64,000 nucleotides of DNA from Harmothoe impar (taxonomy: Eukaryota > Annelida > Polychaeta > Phyllodocida > Polynoidae): NCBI GenBank assembly GCA_947462335.1, contig OX381718.1, positions 44,330,281-44,394,280 of the forward strand. The letters run 5' to 3'. The notes under the pieces were generated by a model, which was not told the origin of the DNA, made no database searches, and worked only from the letters and a program-made list of their open reading frames with translations. Positions 22,001 through 27,788 of the stretch are shown piece by piece. Position 1 is the first letter of the stretch, and every line of letters begins with the position of its first letter. A program made the translations under genes and the position numbers.

Positions 22001-23181
22001 TTAGTAACCAAAACGGCAGGTGGCGACGCATGAGTAGTCGTATTCTTTAACATAGCGAAAGCAGCGTAAAAAAATAATGACCGCTCCCCGCGCCTAGCTC
22101 CTTGTTCCTTACCTCCCCTACTGAAGATTTCCACAACATGGCGACTGCACCCTCTGTACAAGACAGCATATATATCATTCAAAATGGCCAAATTAGGACC
22201 CATATAAGGTAAATTTTTACATTTGAATCGAGGAATCGTATAATAAACCTAATATTGAATGAATATTGGGTCACTCGGGTTGTGTATTGGTCAATATTGA
22301 CCAATACACAACCCTCATGCCCCGATATTCATTCATTATTGGTTAACTATTCATCATTACAATGAGAGGACAAAATAAGCAGCCTGTCTGGATGTTACGT
22401 ACATTGCTGTTTGTCCATGTGGTCCATGGAGCACCCTCTCCTATTGTGAGTATAAGTCAGATATGGATAAGCGTTCGTGTTATAAGCCTTGGATAATGGC
22501 CCCTATCCTTGTCTGGTGCCTTGGGATACTACACAGCTCTTGGCTTATAACAGGTATACAGCTACCAACTTGTACCTGTTCCTCAACAAAATTTAATGTT
22601 CATCAAGTTGTATCATTGCATAGAATTATAGATGTAATATTATTATAGCAAGTTGTACATATTGTAGCCAATCTTAACAGTTATAACTAACTATTGAAAA
22701 ATGTAATAAAACAATAATATTCTCTTCTTTTTTAAACCAAGAGAAAATCCTACTTACTGAAATTCCCAGGTATGCAGGGGCAGTGTGGTAATGCTGATGG
22801 AGGGTTTATCTTCTCCCATTGGCGACAAAGCGTTCCGTATTGTTTAAAGTATGTATCAATGGCCTGCTGCCATTTTTTTGTGTCCTTCATCTTTTTCTTT
22901 CGTTCTGCCCTCCTCGTGAGTTGTTTCTCACTCGGTGGGATCACCTCTTTGATATTTGCTCCAGTTATACTGTCTCTAAGTATGGTCATCTGTTTGAATG
23001 GTCCAGTACTATTGTCGCTAAGAAGGTTGTTATGTCCTGTGTTGTAGTCACTATCGTTTTGTAAAGAGTAGGAGGTCATCATTGAAGGAAACCTAGGTGT
23101 TATTATTAGATAATGTCCTTGTGCTAGGATGAGGACACCTACTATGAGTGTCAATACTACTATCCGTTTGTATAGAGACAT
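3274..23181 (-). CDS. B4GALT-like: Beta-1,4-galactosyltransferase-family glycosyltransferase (seven exons)
   Basis: Exons in transcription order: 23181-22758, 19275-19137, 18683-18590, 17708-17518, 6784-6662, 5142-5035, 3406-3274. All have GT/AG borders and compatible phases, and together give 1212 nt, or 403 residues, the usual family length. The start MSLYKR is chosen because it precedes a signal anchor (about residues 6-28), giving type II Golgi topology. Family hallmarks are IIIPFRDR (sugar-nucleotide fold start), FHDVD (DxD metal site), FGGVTSY, FGWGGEDD (catalytic acidic loop) and C-terminal DGLNNL/PLYTW. The four cysteines of the two family disulfides are present. Known family members transfer Gal or GalNAc from UDP-sugar to terminal GlcNAc, Glc or Xyl. 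The residue matching bovine Tyr289 is Ser, so GalNAc transfer is plausible (inference). The subfamily is not resolved. An intact gypsy element sits in the intron between exons 4 and 5. Confidence 0.92.
3407..5034 (-). other. B4GALT-like intron 6
   Basis: No coding signal is seen. It contains a GC-rich inverted motif (ACGGCCGGAAACGGCCGT near 3579), an AT dinucleotide tract at 3996-4050 and very AT-rich DNA at 4080-4460. Confidence 0.6.
3996..4050. repeat. (AT)n microsatellite
   Basis: An uninterrupted AT dinucleotide tract of about 55 bp within intron 6 of the B4GALT-like gene. Confidence 0.95.
5035..5142 (-). CDS. B4GALT-like: B4GALT-like exon 6
   Basis: Encodes VSRARLRKVRDPMEVAGYAV and then VPHTKDHGN. 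The His matches the metal-binding His347 region of bovine beta-4-GalT1. The position matching Met344 is Val here. The acceptor is ATACTTTAG and the donor GTAAGAG. Confidence 0.9.
5446..5466 (+). repeat. Poly(G) tract of 21
   Basis: An uninterrupted G homopolymer, one of more than ten long G or C runs in this window. Confidence 0.9.
5769..6510. mobile_element. MITE with TTAA target and 16-bp terminal inverted repeats
   Basis: It begins TTAA-AGGTAGAAGCCAGGGT (5769-5788) and ends with the exact reverse complement (6491-6510). Excluding the TTAA, perfect 16-bp inverted repeats flank about 700 bp of AT-rich non-coding DNA. TTAA target duplications are typical of piggyBac and Kolobok superfamilies. 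The ends do not show the usual piggyBac CCC start, so I leave the superfamily open. It lies in intron 5 of the B4GALT-like gene. Confidence 0.75.
6662..6784 (-). CDS. B4GALT-like: B4GALT-like exon 5 (catalytic loop)
   Basis: Encodes LAYKSSFGGVTSY, then NGFSNNFFGWGGEDDN. It contains the family GWGGEDD catalytic/acceptor loop and the donor-specificity position (Ser before FGG). The acceptor is GTGTTTCAG and the donor GTGAGTAG. Confidence 0.95.
6859..6905. repeat. Palindromic repeat copy
   Basis: CATGATGCACCAATGCAG leads into the core GGCGAGTAACTCGCC (6882-6896). It lies between B4GALT-like exon 5 and the gypsy insertion. The distal arm is shortened to GATGC. Confidence 0.8.
6978..7388 (-). repeat. 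3' LTR of the gypsy element
   Basis: 411 bp, identical to 15876-16286 as far as I can read. On the minus strand it runs TGTAACAGGC to CCAACTACA. It contains TATATAAGG (about 7241-7250) and, about 180 nt downstream, AATAAA (7058-7063), the expected U3-R order. Confidence 0.95.
7389..7400 (-). other. Polypurine tract
   Basis: On the minus strand AAAGGGGGGTAG immediately precedes the 3' LTR. This is the expected plus-strand primer of an LTR element. Confidence 0.8.
7401..9440 (-). other. Gypsy region between pol and 3' LTR, possible third ORF remnants
   Basis: About 2 kb lies between the pol stop and the polypurine tract. It contains several overlapping minus-strand frames: 9193-8774 (139 residues, rich in Gln/Pro), 8888-8613 (91 residues), 8591-8352 (same frame as the previous one, one stop between) and 8452-8240. 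None has a membrane segment or envelope-like cysteine pattern that I recognise. It may be a decayed or spliced accessory gene, or a long 3' UTR. Confidence 0.4.
8613..8888 (-). CDS. Hypothetical small protein in gypsy 3' region
   Basis: 91 residues starting MPRFDAAFSDLLAAGFELF, mostly helical in composition. The next frame segment (8591-8352) continues in phase after one stop. An in-frame TAG lies four codons upstream of the ATG. Of the frames in this stretch it looks most protein-like, but I do not recognise it and cannot exclude chance. Confidence 0.25.
   Translation of the reverse strand: MPRFDAAFSDLLAAGFELFREKLAVNSSRLLWYQGTQVGRYYFSNLWLLGVEAIRQGVVRTAERARLLAENEQNLDQDHAFDKATITQLES
9441..13586 (-). 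CDS. pol: Gypsy Pol polyprotein (protease, RT, RNase H, integrase with AT-hooks)
   Basis: 1381 residues from the first ATG. Domains: aspartic protease (LVDTGAS near 105-110), RT about 385-560 with LVYLDDIIVFG near 535, RNase H with DTDAS near 690, integrase HHCC zinc finger near 924-964, and the integrase D,D-E triad (AVDII, HSDQG, MVERF near 993, 1053, 1089). The C-terminal tail has no evident chromodomain but carries two AT-hook cores (RRRGRPRK and KRGRPRKK near 1307-1335). The frame is -1 relative to gag and open only about eight codons upstream of the gag stop, so expression probably needs -1 frameshifting in that short overlap. The heptamer GGAAAAC at 13679-13673 is a non-canonical candidate. 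No internal stops are seen. Confidence 0.95.
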   Translation of the reverse strand: MNQGRAEAEGSDQPVSVWQGGAGKDKRNPKDSVVAGLEESWLESIAQSSAIQDSPSDPCWDYLLTKGVAMDGGDRPMLTSECVPLRGQRWYLSLVISGTRGEFLVDTGASHTLVDRKFMARLCNQPDAPLLGVKARTATGDSMQTYGRTVKPMLVDGKTYWICPTITDITDDGILGMDFAALYGVTMNTATGRLQIKHPYKQSVQCVLRNGSSVASVAQDTKLAPGHVSDVLVSCVGVQAKRPGMFEPEDQKLAELGLAGYHTYLANARWGVIPICNSSSREVTLRKGTPIGNTTRAYGVDSLTTDFVDVGLVAGHPAHEDALANSSLPKHLRSLLCESHLDTLESEMVAHELSEFSDAFAQPGDPLGRTDTVQHRVDTGDALPSRIPYRRLPMAKKSAMEAEVEKMLDEDVIQPSESPWSSPVVMVTKKDGSCRFCIDYRKLNGLTRKNAYPLPRIDECVESLGGAKWFCTLDLQSGYWQIGMDPRDREKTAFSTHMGLFEFNVMPFGLCNAPATFEAMMETMLRGLLWKKCLVYLDDIIVFGGSVEETLQNLQAVLKRILSYGLKLKPSKCKLFRKSVEYLGRIVSEHGIMADPHKIEVVQNWPRPMDTKEIRSFIGFCSYYRDFIPGFSRVAAPLQELMIGEKKAKAKIVWSPAAEQSFSELKRLFLETPVLHYPAPVGKFILDTDASNTSIGAALSQIQDGREVPLAFSSNSLSKTQRNYCTTKRELLAVVVYTKKYRHFLYGGNYLVRTDHSSLQWLLNFKDAEGMMGRWLNHLSEFGMTNEHIIHRSGVDHVNADSLSRYPIRNCHRVDCRDCGSHNAVIASVGAKVPNWTLNHLKDEQLADPAISRVYSLKLLGLSKPVRPALSLECKEVRQLLAQWDNLFIRNSVLCRWRVQPGRKRTAQSVVPLSLRLQLLNYCHGHRTSAHFGRQRTEAKIKSRYYWPGMTLDIRRWVKQCPQCCLSKPGPGIGKLPLSQELFGVRFARIAVDIISGFNTTPRGNTCMMVVQDYYTKYVQVYPLVNHTAVTCAEALFENWILTWGGPLMLHSDQGREFESRLWAELCSKIHICKTHTNPYRPQSDGMVERFNRTLIQCLTTMVNEHRDDWDEHARYISHAYNATEHASTGCTPNMLVMGEDIVMPSDMVYGVQGHQLEQPCTVMFVESLRQSLRESYGVVRDNLEKSATLQKVGYDTGLKLRQFKVGDKVARFSTPNSKVKTLYSWDGPHTVTMVVSETTVVIRLKKGTLTKSHVARLRPWYGVPYVDDDNEALGADTGPVKAPTDPVPPTVPKVKPTVEPTVPTVARRRGRPRKIPIEPQPCVTKPKRGRPRKKRPATRKGLTVDAGKHSSSVPPVPQPLDLPTEGLRRSARVRGREKNV
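13670..15814 (-). CDS. gag: Gypsy Gag polyprotein
   Basis: 714 residues starting MDYLYDIVSSF about 60 nt inside the 5' LTR border. The central part is predicted coiled coil (Glu/Lys/Leu-rich, about 200-290) followed by a Pro/Thr-rich linker. Capsid-like helices lie around 430-600. The C-terminus is Lys-rich with one CCHC zinc knuckle (CRRCQEMGHWASEC, about 685-698). The role is virus-like particle assembly and packaging of element RNA. It is intact, and longer than many gypsy Gags because of the N-terminal extension. Confidence 0.93.
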   Translation of the reverse strand: MDYLYDIVSSFSGRTKTPAEEREEAVQNVRFFTGKSNRGESRAALEVPGDDLSQEAIGDPIVEAFTRGEDGEQSPVPGPFDISPRRSLDSLSTNIFCPEGQKIPGRETRSLGPAPVGSTPTVADPSLDPNTSVFSDGATTTPEGVVRGRPSGKTDVAGKAPVTVNLPAVEEPSSLPLDTTLLADMGIGTKKPELQDLEGARRELTSIKQTRNLFLREVDEKKRFLLELQEEMASQKAEVDKLLRQRMSGECEVAGLNTLGKDLSAQLHLARRDLESLKQTNLELKEKSEQVPPPTPVVPPVVTTPNLYTSVTPAGVPTIVHTTVPSMTPQMGAGYLQTPVCGGAFGGLATPPGYTHPSTGSTMLNQQQTLVSVPVPKPRARQGLTPVQRAKYDRNPAIEKLGTDIVPWDIDDLDERYAPFNFGETKHPDAARQKAIDIPPFTGSPPWRKYKVRFKAIVESNRWNNQQALVALKQALCNGPGEPALLAFEQVKVKTLSSLEETAEWAIGKIGEHDPRTQLLKRVQRKDEHLRSYGFALQELISECYQGCRPDTPTIIQELTSRFVNGVRDTNLQAYLREKWQPDLSLADLFDHADVYETKQAVFPSGGVAASPSVAPKGAQVTEAATKPPKEKQPASKEVAAVTSERDMEKLFEGLLRKHLEKSSASTSDSGRRKRKKKDTKPQPCRRCQEMGHWASECKAPEPVAAKTEKETEN
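15862..15875 (-). other. Primer-binding site of the gypsy element
   Basis: Directly inside the 5' LTR the minus strand reads TTGGTGCCGTGACC. After a 1-nt spacer it begins TGG, as expected for pairing to a tRNA 3' CCA end. I cannot name the tRNA from memory with confidence. Confidence 0.75.
15876..16286 (-). repeat. 5' LTR of the gypsy element
   Basis: 411 bp, matching the 3' LTR. It supplies the TATA-containing promoter for the element on the minus strand. Target duplication CTAT follows at 16287-16290. Confidence 0.95.
16661..16720. repeat. Palindromic repeat, best copy
   Basis: CATGATGCTTGAATGCAG, the perfect core palindrome GGCGAGTTACTCGCC (16683-16697), then TTCATTCATGCATCATG. The two arms are nearly complementary, so a single strand could fold into a long hairpin. 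It is the type example of at least ten copies in the window. Confidence 0.85.
17045..17210. repeat. Pair of palindromic repeats
   Basis: Two diverged copies, about 17067-17110 and 17145-17210. The second has core GGCGAGTTCCTTGCC and is followed by GATGACAAAC. A paired layout recurs at 18863-19020 and 43907-44060. Confidence 0.7.
17279..17485 (+). repeat. Dispersed repeat, copy 2 (about 200 bp)
   Basis: This is the second copy of the repeat at 1939-2140, in the same orientation. It lies immediately downstream of exon 4 of the B4GALT-like gene, within the intron. Confidence 0.75.
17518..17708 (-). CDS. B4GALT-like: B4GALT-like exon 4 (DxD motif)
   Basis: Encodes FNKAVMMNTGFIFAKK, then CVIFHDVDTIPEDD. 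This holds the metal-binding DxD motif and two conserved cysteines. The acceptor is TTACCAACAG and the donor GTAAGGA. Confidence 0.95.
17709..18589 (-). other. B4GALT-like intron 3
   Basis: No coding signal is seen. It contains part-copies of the palindromic family near 18500-18550. Confidence 0.6.
18590..18683 (-). CDS. B4GALT-like: B4GALT-like exon 3
   Basis: Encodes DRPAHLAILLARLHPFLQRQ then LANYTIYVVEQ, the family segment following the PFR motif. The acceptor is GCACCTGCAG and the donor GTGAGTAG. The first base completes the Arg of PFR. Confidence 0.93.
18863..19020. repeat. Pair of palindromic repeats
   Basis: A decayed copy at 18863-18910 and a good copy at 18959-19020 with perfect core GGCGAGTTACTCGCC (18981-18995). 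Beyond it the block ends ATGCCATCCTTAAAGGGTTA, also seen after the 43997-44057 copy. This suggests a larger composite repeat unit. Confidence 0.8.
19137..19275 (-). CDS. B4GALT-like: B4GALT-like exon 2
   Basis: Encodes YQEVWFQVQEFAQ, then GGHWAPTGCASRVSLAIIIP and FR. It contains the start of the nucleotide-sugar fold and a conserved disulfide cysteine. The acceptor is CTGTTATACAG and the donor GTGACCAT. Confidence 0.95.
20529..20842. mobile_element. MITE with perfect ~53-bp terminal inverted repeats
   Basis: The left end ACACCCATCACGAAAAAAGA is repeated exactly in reverse complement at the right end (about 20790-20842). About 53 bp match without error. The internal 200 bp are non-coding. No clear target duplication is visible. 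Perfect ends suggest recent mobilisation or a structural constraint. Confidence 0.85.
21063..21275 (+). repeat. Two tandem copies of a short dispersed repeat
   Basis: Both copies contain CTACAAGGACCTGAG, then a variable stretch and GACAGACTG. A third relative lies at about 61145-61200 next to the second nuclease transposon. Confidence 0.7.
21495..22342 (-). repeat. Hairpin-ended repeat with two tRNA-like modules, copy B
   Basis: On the minus strand: a terminal hairpin with a 38-bp perfect palindrome at 22277-22314 (GGGTTGTGTATTGG plus its complement), a variable segment, a tRNA-Val-like module (about 21945-21878, anticodon-loop CTCACAC, B-box-like GGATCGAATCT), a conserved AT-rich linker, a second tRNA-like module (about 21668-21597, B-box GTTCGAATC), then an inverted GATATC-rich end. 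It is collinear with 29697-30592. Confidence 0.75.
22758..23181 (-). CDS. B4GALT-like: B4GALT-like exon 1 (signal anchor and stem)
   Basis: Starts MSLYKRIVVLTLIVGVLILA, a basic N-terminus plus hydrophobic anchor of a type II Golgi protein. A Lys/Arg-rich stem and the family LPHCPCIPGNF segment follow. The open frame extends upstream to 23247, but that part lacks features, so I chose the ATG just before the anchor. Confidence 0.85.
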
Positions 23182-25248
23182 GGCTCTTCCTCTTAAAGCC
23201 TGAATCCACTTACCGTTGACAGATTCCGTAAAGATCTGACAGCTCAAAATCAGTAGAAGGTGATGATGCTTGGTAAAGTGGAATCACCGCTTAAGATGTA
23301 TGGTCTGGTCTAAGACATCAGCCACCTGAGCAGTTGTTCCCAGATGCACATATAAGGGGTCACGCATGTTGTCCTGTGTGCGTGGCCATTACTCAATCAA
23401 TCGGGTACTGGCGTGATAAGCTCTGGTAATAGCAGTCCCAATGGGTACCAGTTTTTACCTTAGGAATCCTTCACTAAATCGGGGAGATTATTCCAATGGT
23501 CTAAATCCTATTTCACGTGTGGCCTTATATCCATCTGCTGCCAAATTGATAAGTAATACGTCTCTCCTCTGGAAGTGGTACCTTCATCAACAATCTACAT
23601 ATTGTTCTTCTAGTACTGTTCTAGGTAGCCATATAGCAAGTGGCATGTTCTCGGCGAGACAGAAGCCTGAAATGCAAGCTGTGGTATTGGCTATCCGACA
23701 CTCATGGGTGCATGTTCTCACATGTGCGTGTACATACATGCAGCACAGATGGTTGGGATAACAAAAGAAACAGCCTGCTGTTTATAGTTATACGTACAAA
23801 CCAACAACCACTGGTGTGGCATAAGGGAGTTATAATCTATTAGTTACAGGGGATGGTGGATTGGGAGAGGGTGTAAAACATTCTGAGTCCTGAATGTGGT
23901 AAAAAATTTATTCTGACCCATCTTGATTGGCGGGGGGCGTAAAAAACCATGACCCTATTTAGCAAAAAAGCTAGCTCGTTCCTATAGTTCAAAAGGAGGT
24001 GAAAAAACAGTGCCCTCTAAAGAGGGGGGGGGGCATAAAAATTGTGACACCTCCAAGCAAAATTTCACCATCCCTGTAATTAATAAATGGACACTAGTCA
24101 CCTCACAGTCTTGTACTCAGTATATTGGCATAGTCACGGCTGAATACACTCGTCTGTGACTCGTGATCAGCCTAAAGTGACTGCTGCCACTATTATGAGC
24201 TCTGACCGCTGTTACTACTCATAGGTAGTAGCTAAAGATACCGTCTAAAGAGAGCTTTGTTAGTATTTTATAAACCAAGGACTAGTTATTGTCTTTGGCG
24301 ATAGCCATGGCCAATCACTCATGTCTGAGGGTTGTAATGTATCTGTATTACAGGGGCCTCACAGGACCTCGATCTGATCTATAGCAGAGGTTAGAGTTGT
24401 AGATTGCATCCAATAATAGAACAGTGGGGGGGGGGGGCAAACAAAAGCCACGTGGGTGAAACTTTATAAGGTATATGAACCATATCTCAGACAGTCATAG
24501 TCACATAAGTAAATTGTAAATTTAAATGAGGTTTGGTATGTGTTCTTGCATTGATGAGTATTCTCCTGAACGTGAAATATGTGTTCTACTGCTAATTACG
24601 CTCTACTGCAACCCATATTTCCTAAATAAATTGTAGTTCAGGCTAATGGTACTATCATGGTGCAGCTACCTAACCACGTGGAGGGCTGTGTTTGCCCCCC
24701 ACCCAGGACCCTGTGACGCAGTAGCAGAGGAAACTCTAACCTAGGTAGTAGTTATACCACATATACAACATAATACAAAGTCAAAGGCTGTGTCCTTTTG
24801 TATTTCCAATGAAGCGTGGCATAACACCACAGCGAAAAGTAAAGGAGTCGCCACAATTCTGACAGCCATAGTCAACAGTTTGTCACCTGTAAAGGAGAGT
24901 CAAATGAGTTTGACCGTGCATTCCTGAATTTGAAGTGTCAACAGCTGTTGGCCCATCAAAGGCGTAGGTGTCAAATCAATACTTAAATTTTATGTCAAAT
25001 GATACTTGAATACATGAGTACCATGCAGGTTGTGTACTTATGTCAGGGTAGAGTGGGCGCGTCAGATGTGTATGATTAGTGGACAGGCCAGGTGAGGCAT
25101 GTGAGAGAGGTGAGTAGGTGAGGTTATTGCTCAAGAGAGGCCAATAACTAATGTCGGAAGTGTTGACAGTGGCCCTGGCTTGTGGTTGCCACTGATACCA
25201 AACTAGTGTTGGTTGCCCCATCAGGTGGTTTCACATGCGACTTTTATC

Positions 25249-25450
25249 AGAGTCAACACATTATTTTACTTGACTCTTCATGAGGAGTCAAACTAACAAT
25301 GACTCAACTGCACTTGACTCTGCACTGAAGGTAGAGTTAAGTTGTACAAGGGCCAAGGGGTATTACTGGAGTAGCTTTGACCCTTCATCATGTCATCATG
25401 ACTCTGCCTCCAGAGTCAACTAGTAGAGTTGACTCTTGTAGAAGAGTCAT
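25249..25450. promoter_or_regulatory. Cluster of GAGTCA / TGACTC motifs
   Basis: About ten GAGTCA or TGACTC hexamers fall in 200 bp, on both strands. One is a perfect AP-1/bZIP heptamer TGACTCA near 25301. Part forms a short hairpin (AGAGTCAACT...AGTTGACTCT, 25418-25442). It could be a bZIP-responsive element or the decayed ends of a foldback repeat. Confidence 0.35.
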
Positions 25451-26501
25451 ACCGAAACCTTATTTCTCTCTGTGAAGAGTTAGAATGGGTAGTCAATCGA
25501 CCGCATCAATATCTGCCTATATAATTATATATAACTCTGTATGTAATATGCATAAGGCCGTGCACCTTTGCTTTTACACCCAACTCTGGTATAAATATTA
25601 TGTATGGGGTACGTGGCTCCAGGCTTGAAGCTGCGTAAGTCTTTTGTCTGTGTGTCCCCCATAACCAGAGCTCATAACACTTGTGCAGCTAATGAAGAGG
25701 GTCCACTTGTACCATAGTTGGCTGGGAGCACAAGAGACGCTGCCTATCTGTATTACACATACAAACCAATAAAAAACAATGACTGGGTGTAAGCCAGATA
25801 CATTGTAATATCATCCGTGAGTAGCTGCATAAGTATCAAAAGCTTTGGACAATGGTAATTATCCTGTGCTTGGCTTATAACACTTATACTCCTCACTTGT
25901 ACCACATCTATAACATGCCCGCTGTTTATCCCAGCCAACTGCAGCATCCGCCTAAATAGTCCAGTGAATGAGGACCTAGAGGGTGTCTAGTCTCAACAAA
26001 ATTGCTATGTGGGGTTTCTTTGTTTTTTCATACACTCTGATATGTTTACTTCTCAGAAAAAGAAAGTTTACAAAAATCGCCCTTGGGGAACCCCTCTAAA
26101 ATTGACCATTTCCAAAGTGACTCTTGGGCCTATAGCATATCCTCACAGGTATGCTATACACTACACTCAACAACCCCCTCCTTTCTTTTTGGATATTGGC
26201 ATTTTCTTTAGGAACCTAAACTATGTCAATTCTAATAATAACTAAAAATACAAAAAGTACATTCATGAGGTCAAGGAATACAACCCTGCCATTTTCAAAA
26301 TGAAATATGGCAGCCACTTTGAATTTATAATGGCATTATTTCTGAAATATTCCTTATTTTGATGGAAAACTGGGAAAATGACAATCAAAAAATTGACAGT
26401 TCTCACCTGACCTTGGATTCAAAACCTTGATCTCTACCATCCCTCTTTACCCTTTATGGCTGCCATAATGCTTCAATGTATCATGTACCTGGTCATAATT
26501 A

Positions 26502-26560
26502 TGCATGAATGCAGTGGCAGTACTGGCAAGCAACTCACCAGAGTTCTATTCAAGCATTAT
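26502..26560. repeat. Degenerate palindromic repeat copy
   Basis: ATGCATGAATGCAG, core GGCAAGCAACTCACC and TCAAGCATTAT. It is a diverged member of the palindromic family, abutting repeat R2. Confidence 0.6.
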
Positions 26561-26580
26561 TGCTGCTTTAGACAGTAACA

Positions 26581-26939
26581 TAAACCTTTTACTCAGTATC
26601 GGTTATACACAGCTCCTGGTTCATAATATCCAGGTGACCTTGACCTCAGGTAATTGGTTAAATTCATGCGTATGTTTTGACTTCATGGTTTTTCACACTT
26701 TGTATTTAAAAAGTCAGAGTTCCAGCCACACACCTGTGCCAAAAAAAATCAAGTCCCCCCGTGAGAACTTGGGTCTGTCCTCGGAATACAGGTTGTTCCT
26801 GACTAGCTATCGTGTGTGGATCCAAGGTGTGGATGTCTGAGGTGCGTTCGTGGATTGAAAAATGGGTCATTGGTTCCACCCTGATAATTCTTGGGAAGGG
26901 CTAGACATTAGATGCCCATCGGGGGAGTGGTGCAGGATC
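26581..26939 (+). repeat. Dispersed repeat R2, copy 1
   Basis: About 358 bp, nearly identical to 39643-40000 in inverted orientation. Both copies run into TA-rich microsatellite DNA at the same end. Near one end is AGGTGACCTTGACCT. No gene is seen. The shared reading frame is only a consequence of similarity. Confidence 0.85.
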
Positions 26940-26940
26940 A

Positions 26941-27080
26941 TTTCTATATATCTATATGTATATATCTATATCTATATATATAGTGTATATATATATATAT
27001 ATGTATATATATTATATATATATGTGTAGGCCTATATATACATATGTATTTATATATTATGTATAATATATAGGCCTATA
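26941..27080. repeat. Complex TA-rich microsatellite
   Basis: Irregular TATATC/TATATG and TA repeats of about 140 bp adjoining R2. Confidence 0.9.
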
Positions 27081-27336
27081 TTATGTACATGCTATGATAC
27101 AGTAGCCAATCAGGTAGCTTGACACGAAAAGTTTGGAACCCTTTTGACCCAGTTGGTTCCGCATTTTCAAACCACGAACACACCTCTGGAACCAAACTAT
27201 ATCTCGCGTGACATTCCAAACACAGAACTAAAATAGCAACATATATATGGAGCCACCAGAACTATTGCTATTCCGCATTAGCGAGATACAGTGGCTCCAC
27301 CTTTTGGACCACTGGTAACAATCATAACCCTTTGCT

Positions 27337-27505
27337 CTGCAAGGACCAGCTCAGCCAAATCTCGTGGCCGAGATTAGGGTACAGGCAAGGTGCAGGTATT
27401 GTGAATAGGGCATACCTGGACACTCCTAATGTCACCTGTGTCCAGTATAGTGTAGTGGTTAGCACTGTGGACTCATAATGCTGGGAGCCCAAGTTCGAAT
27501 CCATA
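27337..27505 (+). repeat. tRNA-derived SINE-like repeat, plus copy
   Basis: A shared 5' block (CTCGTGGCCGAGATTAGGGT) is followed by a tRNA-like module with A-box TAGTGTAGTGGTTAGC, an anticodon loop with CAT, and B-box GTTCGAATCC. It forms an inverted pair with 27608-27788. Confidence 0.75.
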
Positions 27506-27607
27506 CCAGGCCAAATAACACTGTGTCCTTTAAATACATATTTCTAAATTTTCTTTAGTATTGTGAATAATGTATTATGTTTCCAAAATTGCTTCACTTA
27601 TGAATTT

Positions 27608-27788
27608 GATTACCAGGCATTGCCTGGAAGAGATTTGAACTCAGGTACTCTGCATCATGAGTCCACAGTGCTAACCACTACACTATACTGGACACAGGTG
27701 CCATTAGGAGTGTCCAGGTACAACCTATTCACAATACCTGCACCCTGCTTGTACCCTAATCTCGGCCACGAGATTTGGCTGAGCTGGT
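27608..27788 (-). repeat. tRNA-derived SINE-like repeat, minus copy
   Basis: This is the reverse complement of 27337-27505 with some mismatches and a degenerate B-box. The two copies are about 100 bp apart, so RNA from either strand could fold into a long hairpin. Confidence 0.75.

Larger units (their letters stand above)
19276..22757 (-). other. B4GALT-like intron 1
   Basis: Holds C-rich homopolymer runs (about 19960-20065), a MITE with long perfect ends (20529-20842), two tandem short repeats (about 21063-21275) and one hairpin-ended tRNA-like repeat (21495-22342). No exon is evident. Confidence 0.6.
23182..26580. other. Upstream / intergenic DNA
   Basis: This is the 5' flank of the B4GALT-like gene. 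A splice-donor-like GGTAAGTGG on the minus strand near 23205-23213 could mark a 5' UTR junction. Further out are G-rich runs (24023-24032, 24424-24437), a TGACTC/GAGTCA cluster (25249-25450) and a palindromic repeat (26502-26560). No coding gene is recognised. Confidence 0.5.

Noticed and set aside
23441..23843. Frames upstream of the B4GALT-like start as a separate gene
   Set aside because: Low-complexity translation without domain or splice support.
26505..26840. Frame shared with 39741-39947, suggesting a conserved protein
   Set aside because: The similarity is nucleotide-level identity of repeat R2; the frame contains no domain and is cut differently in each copy.
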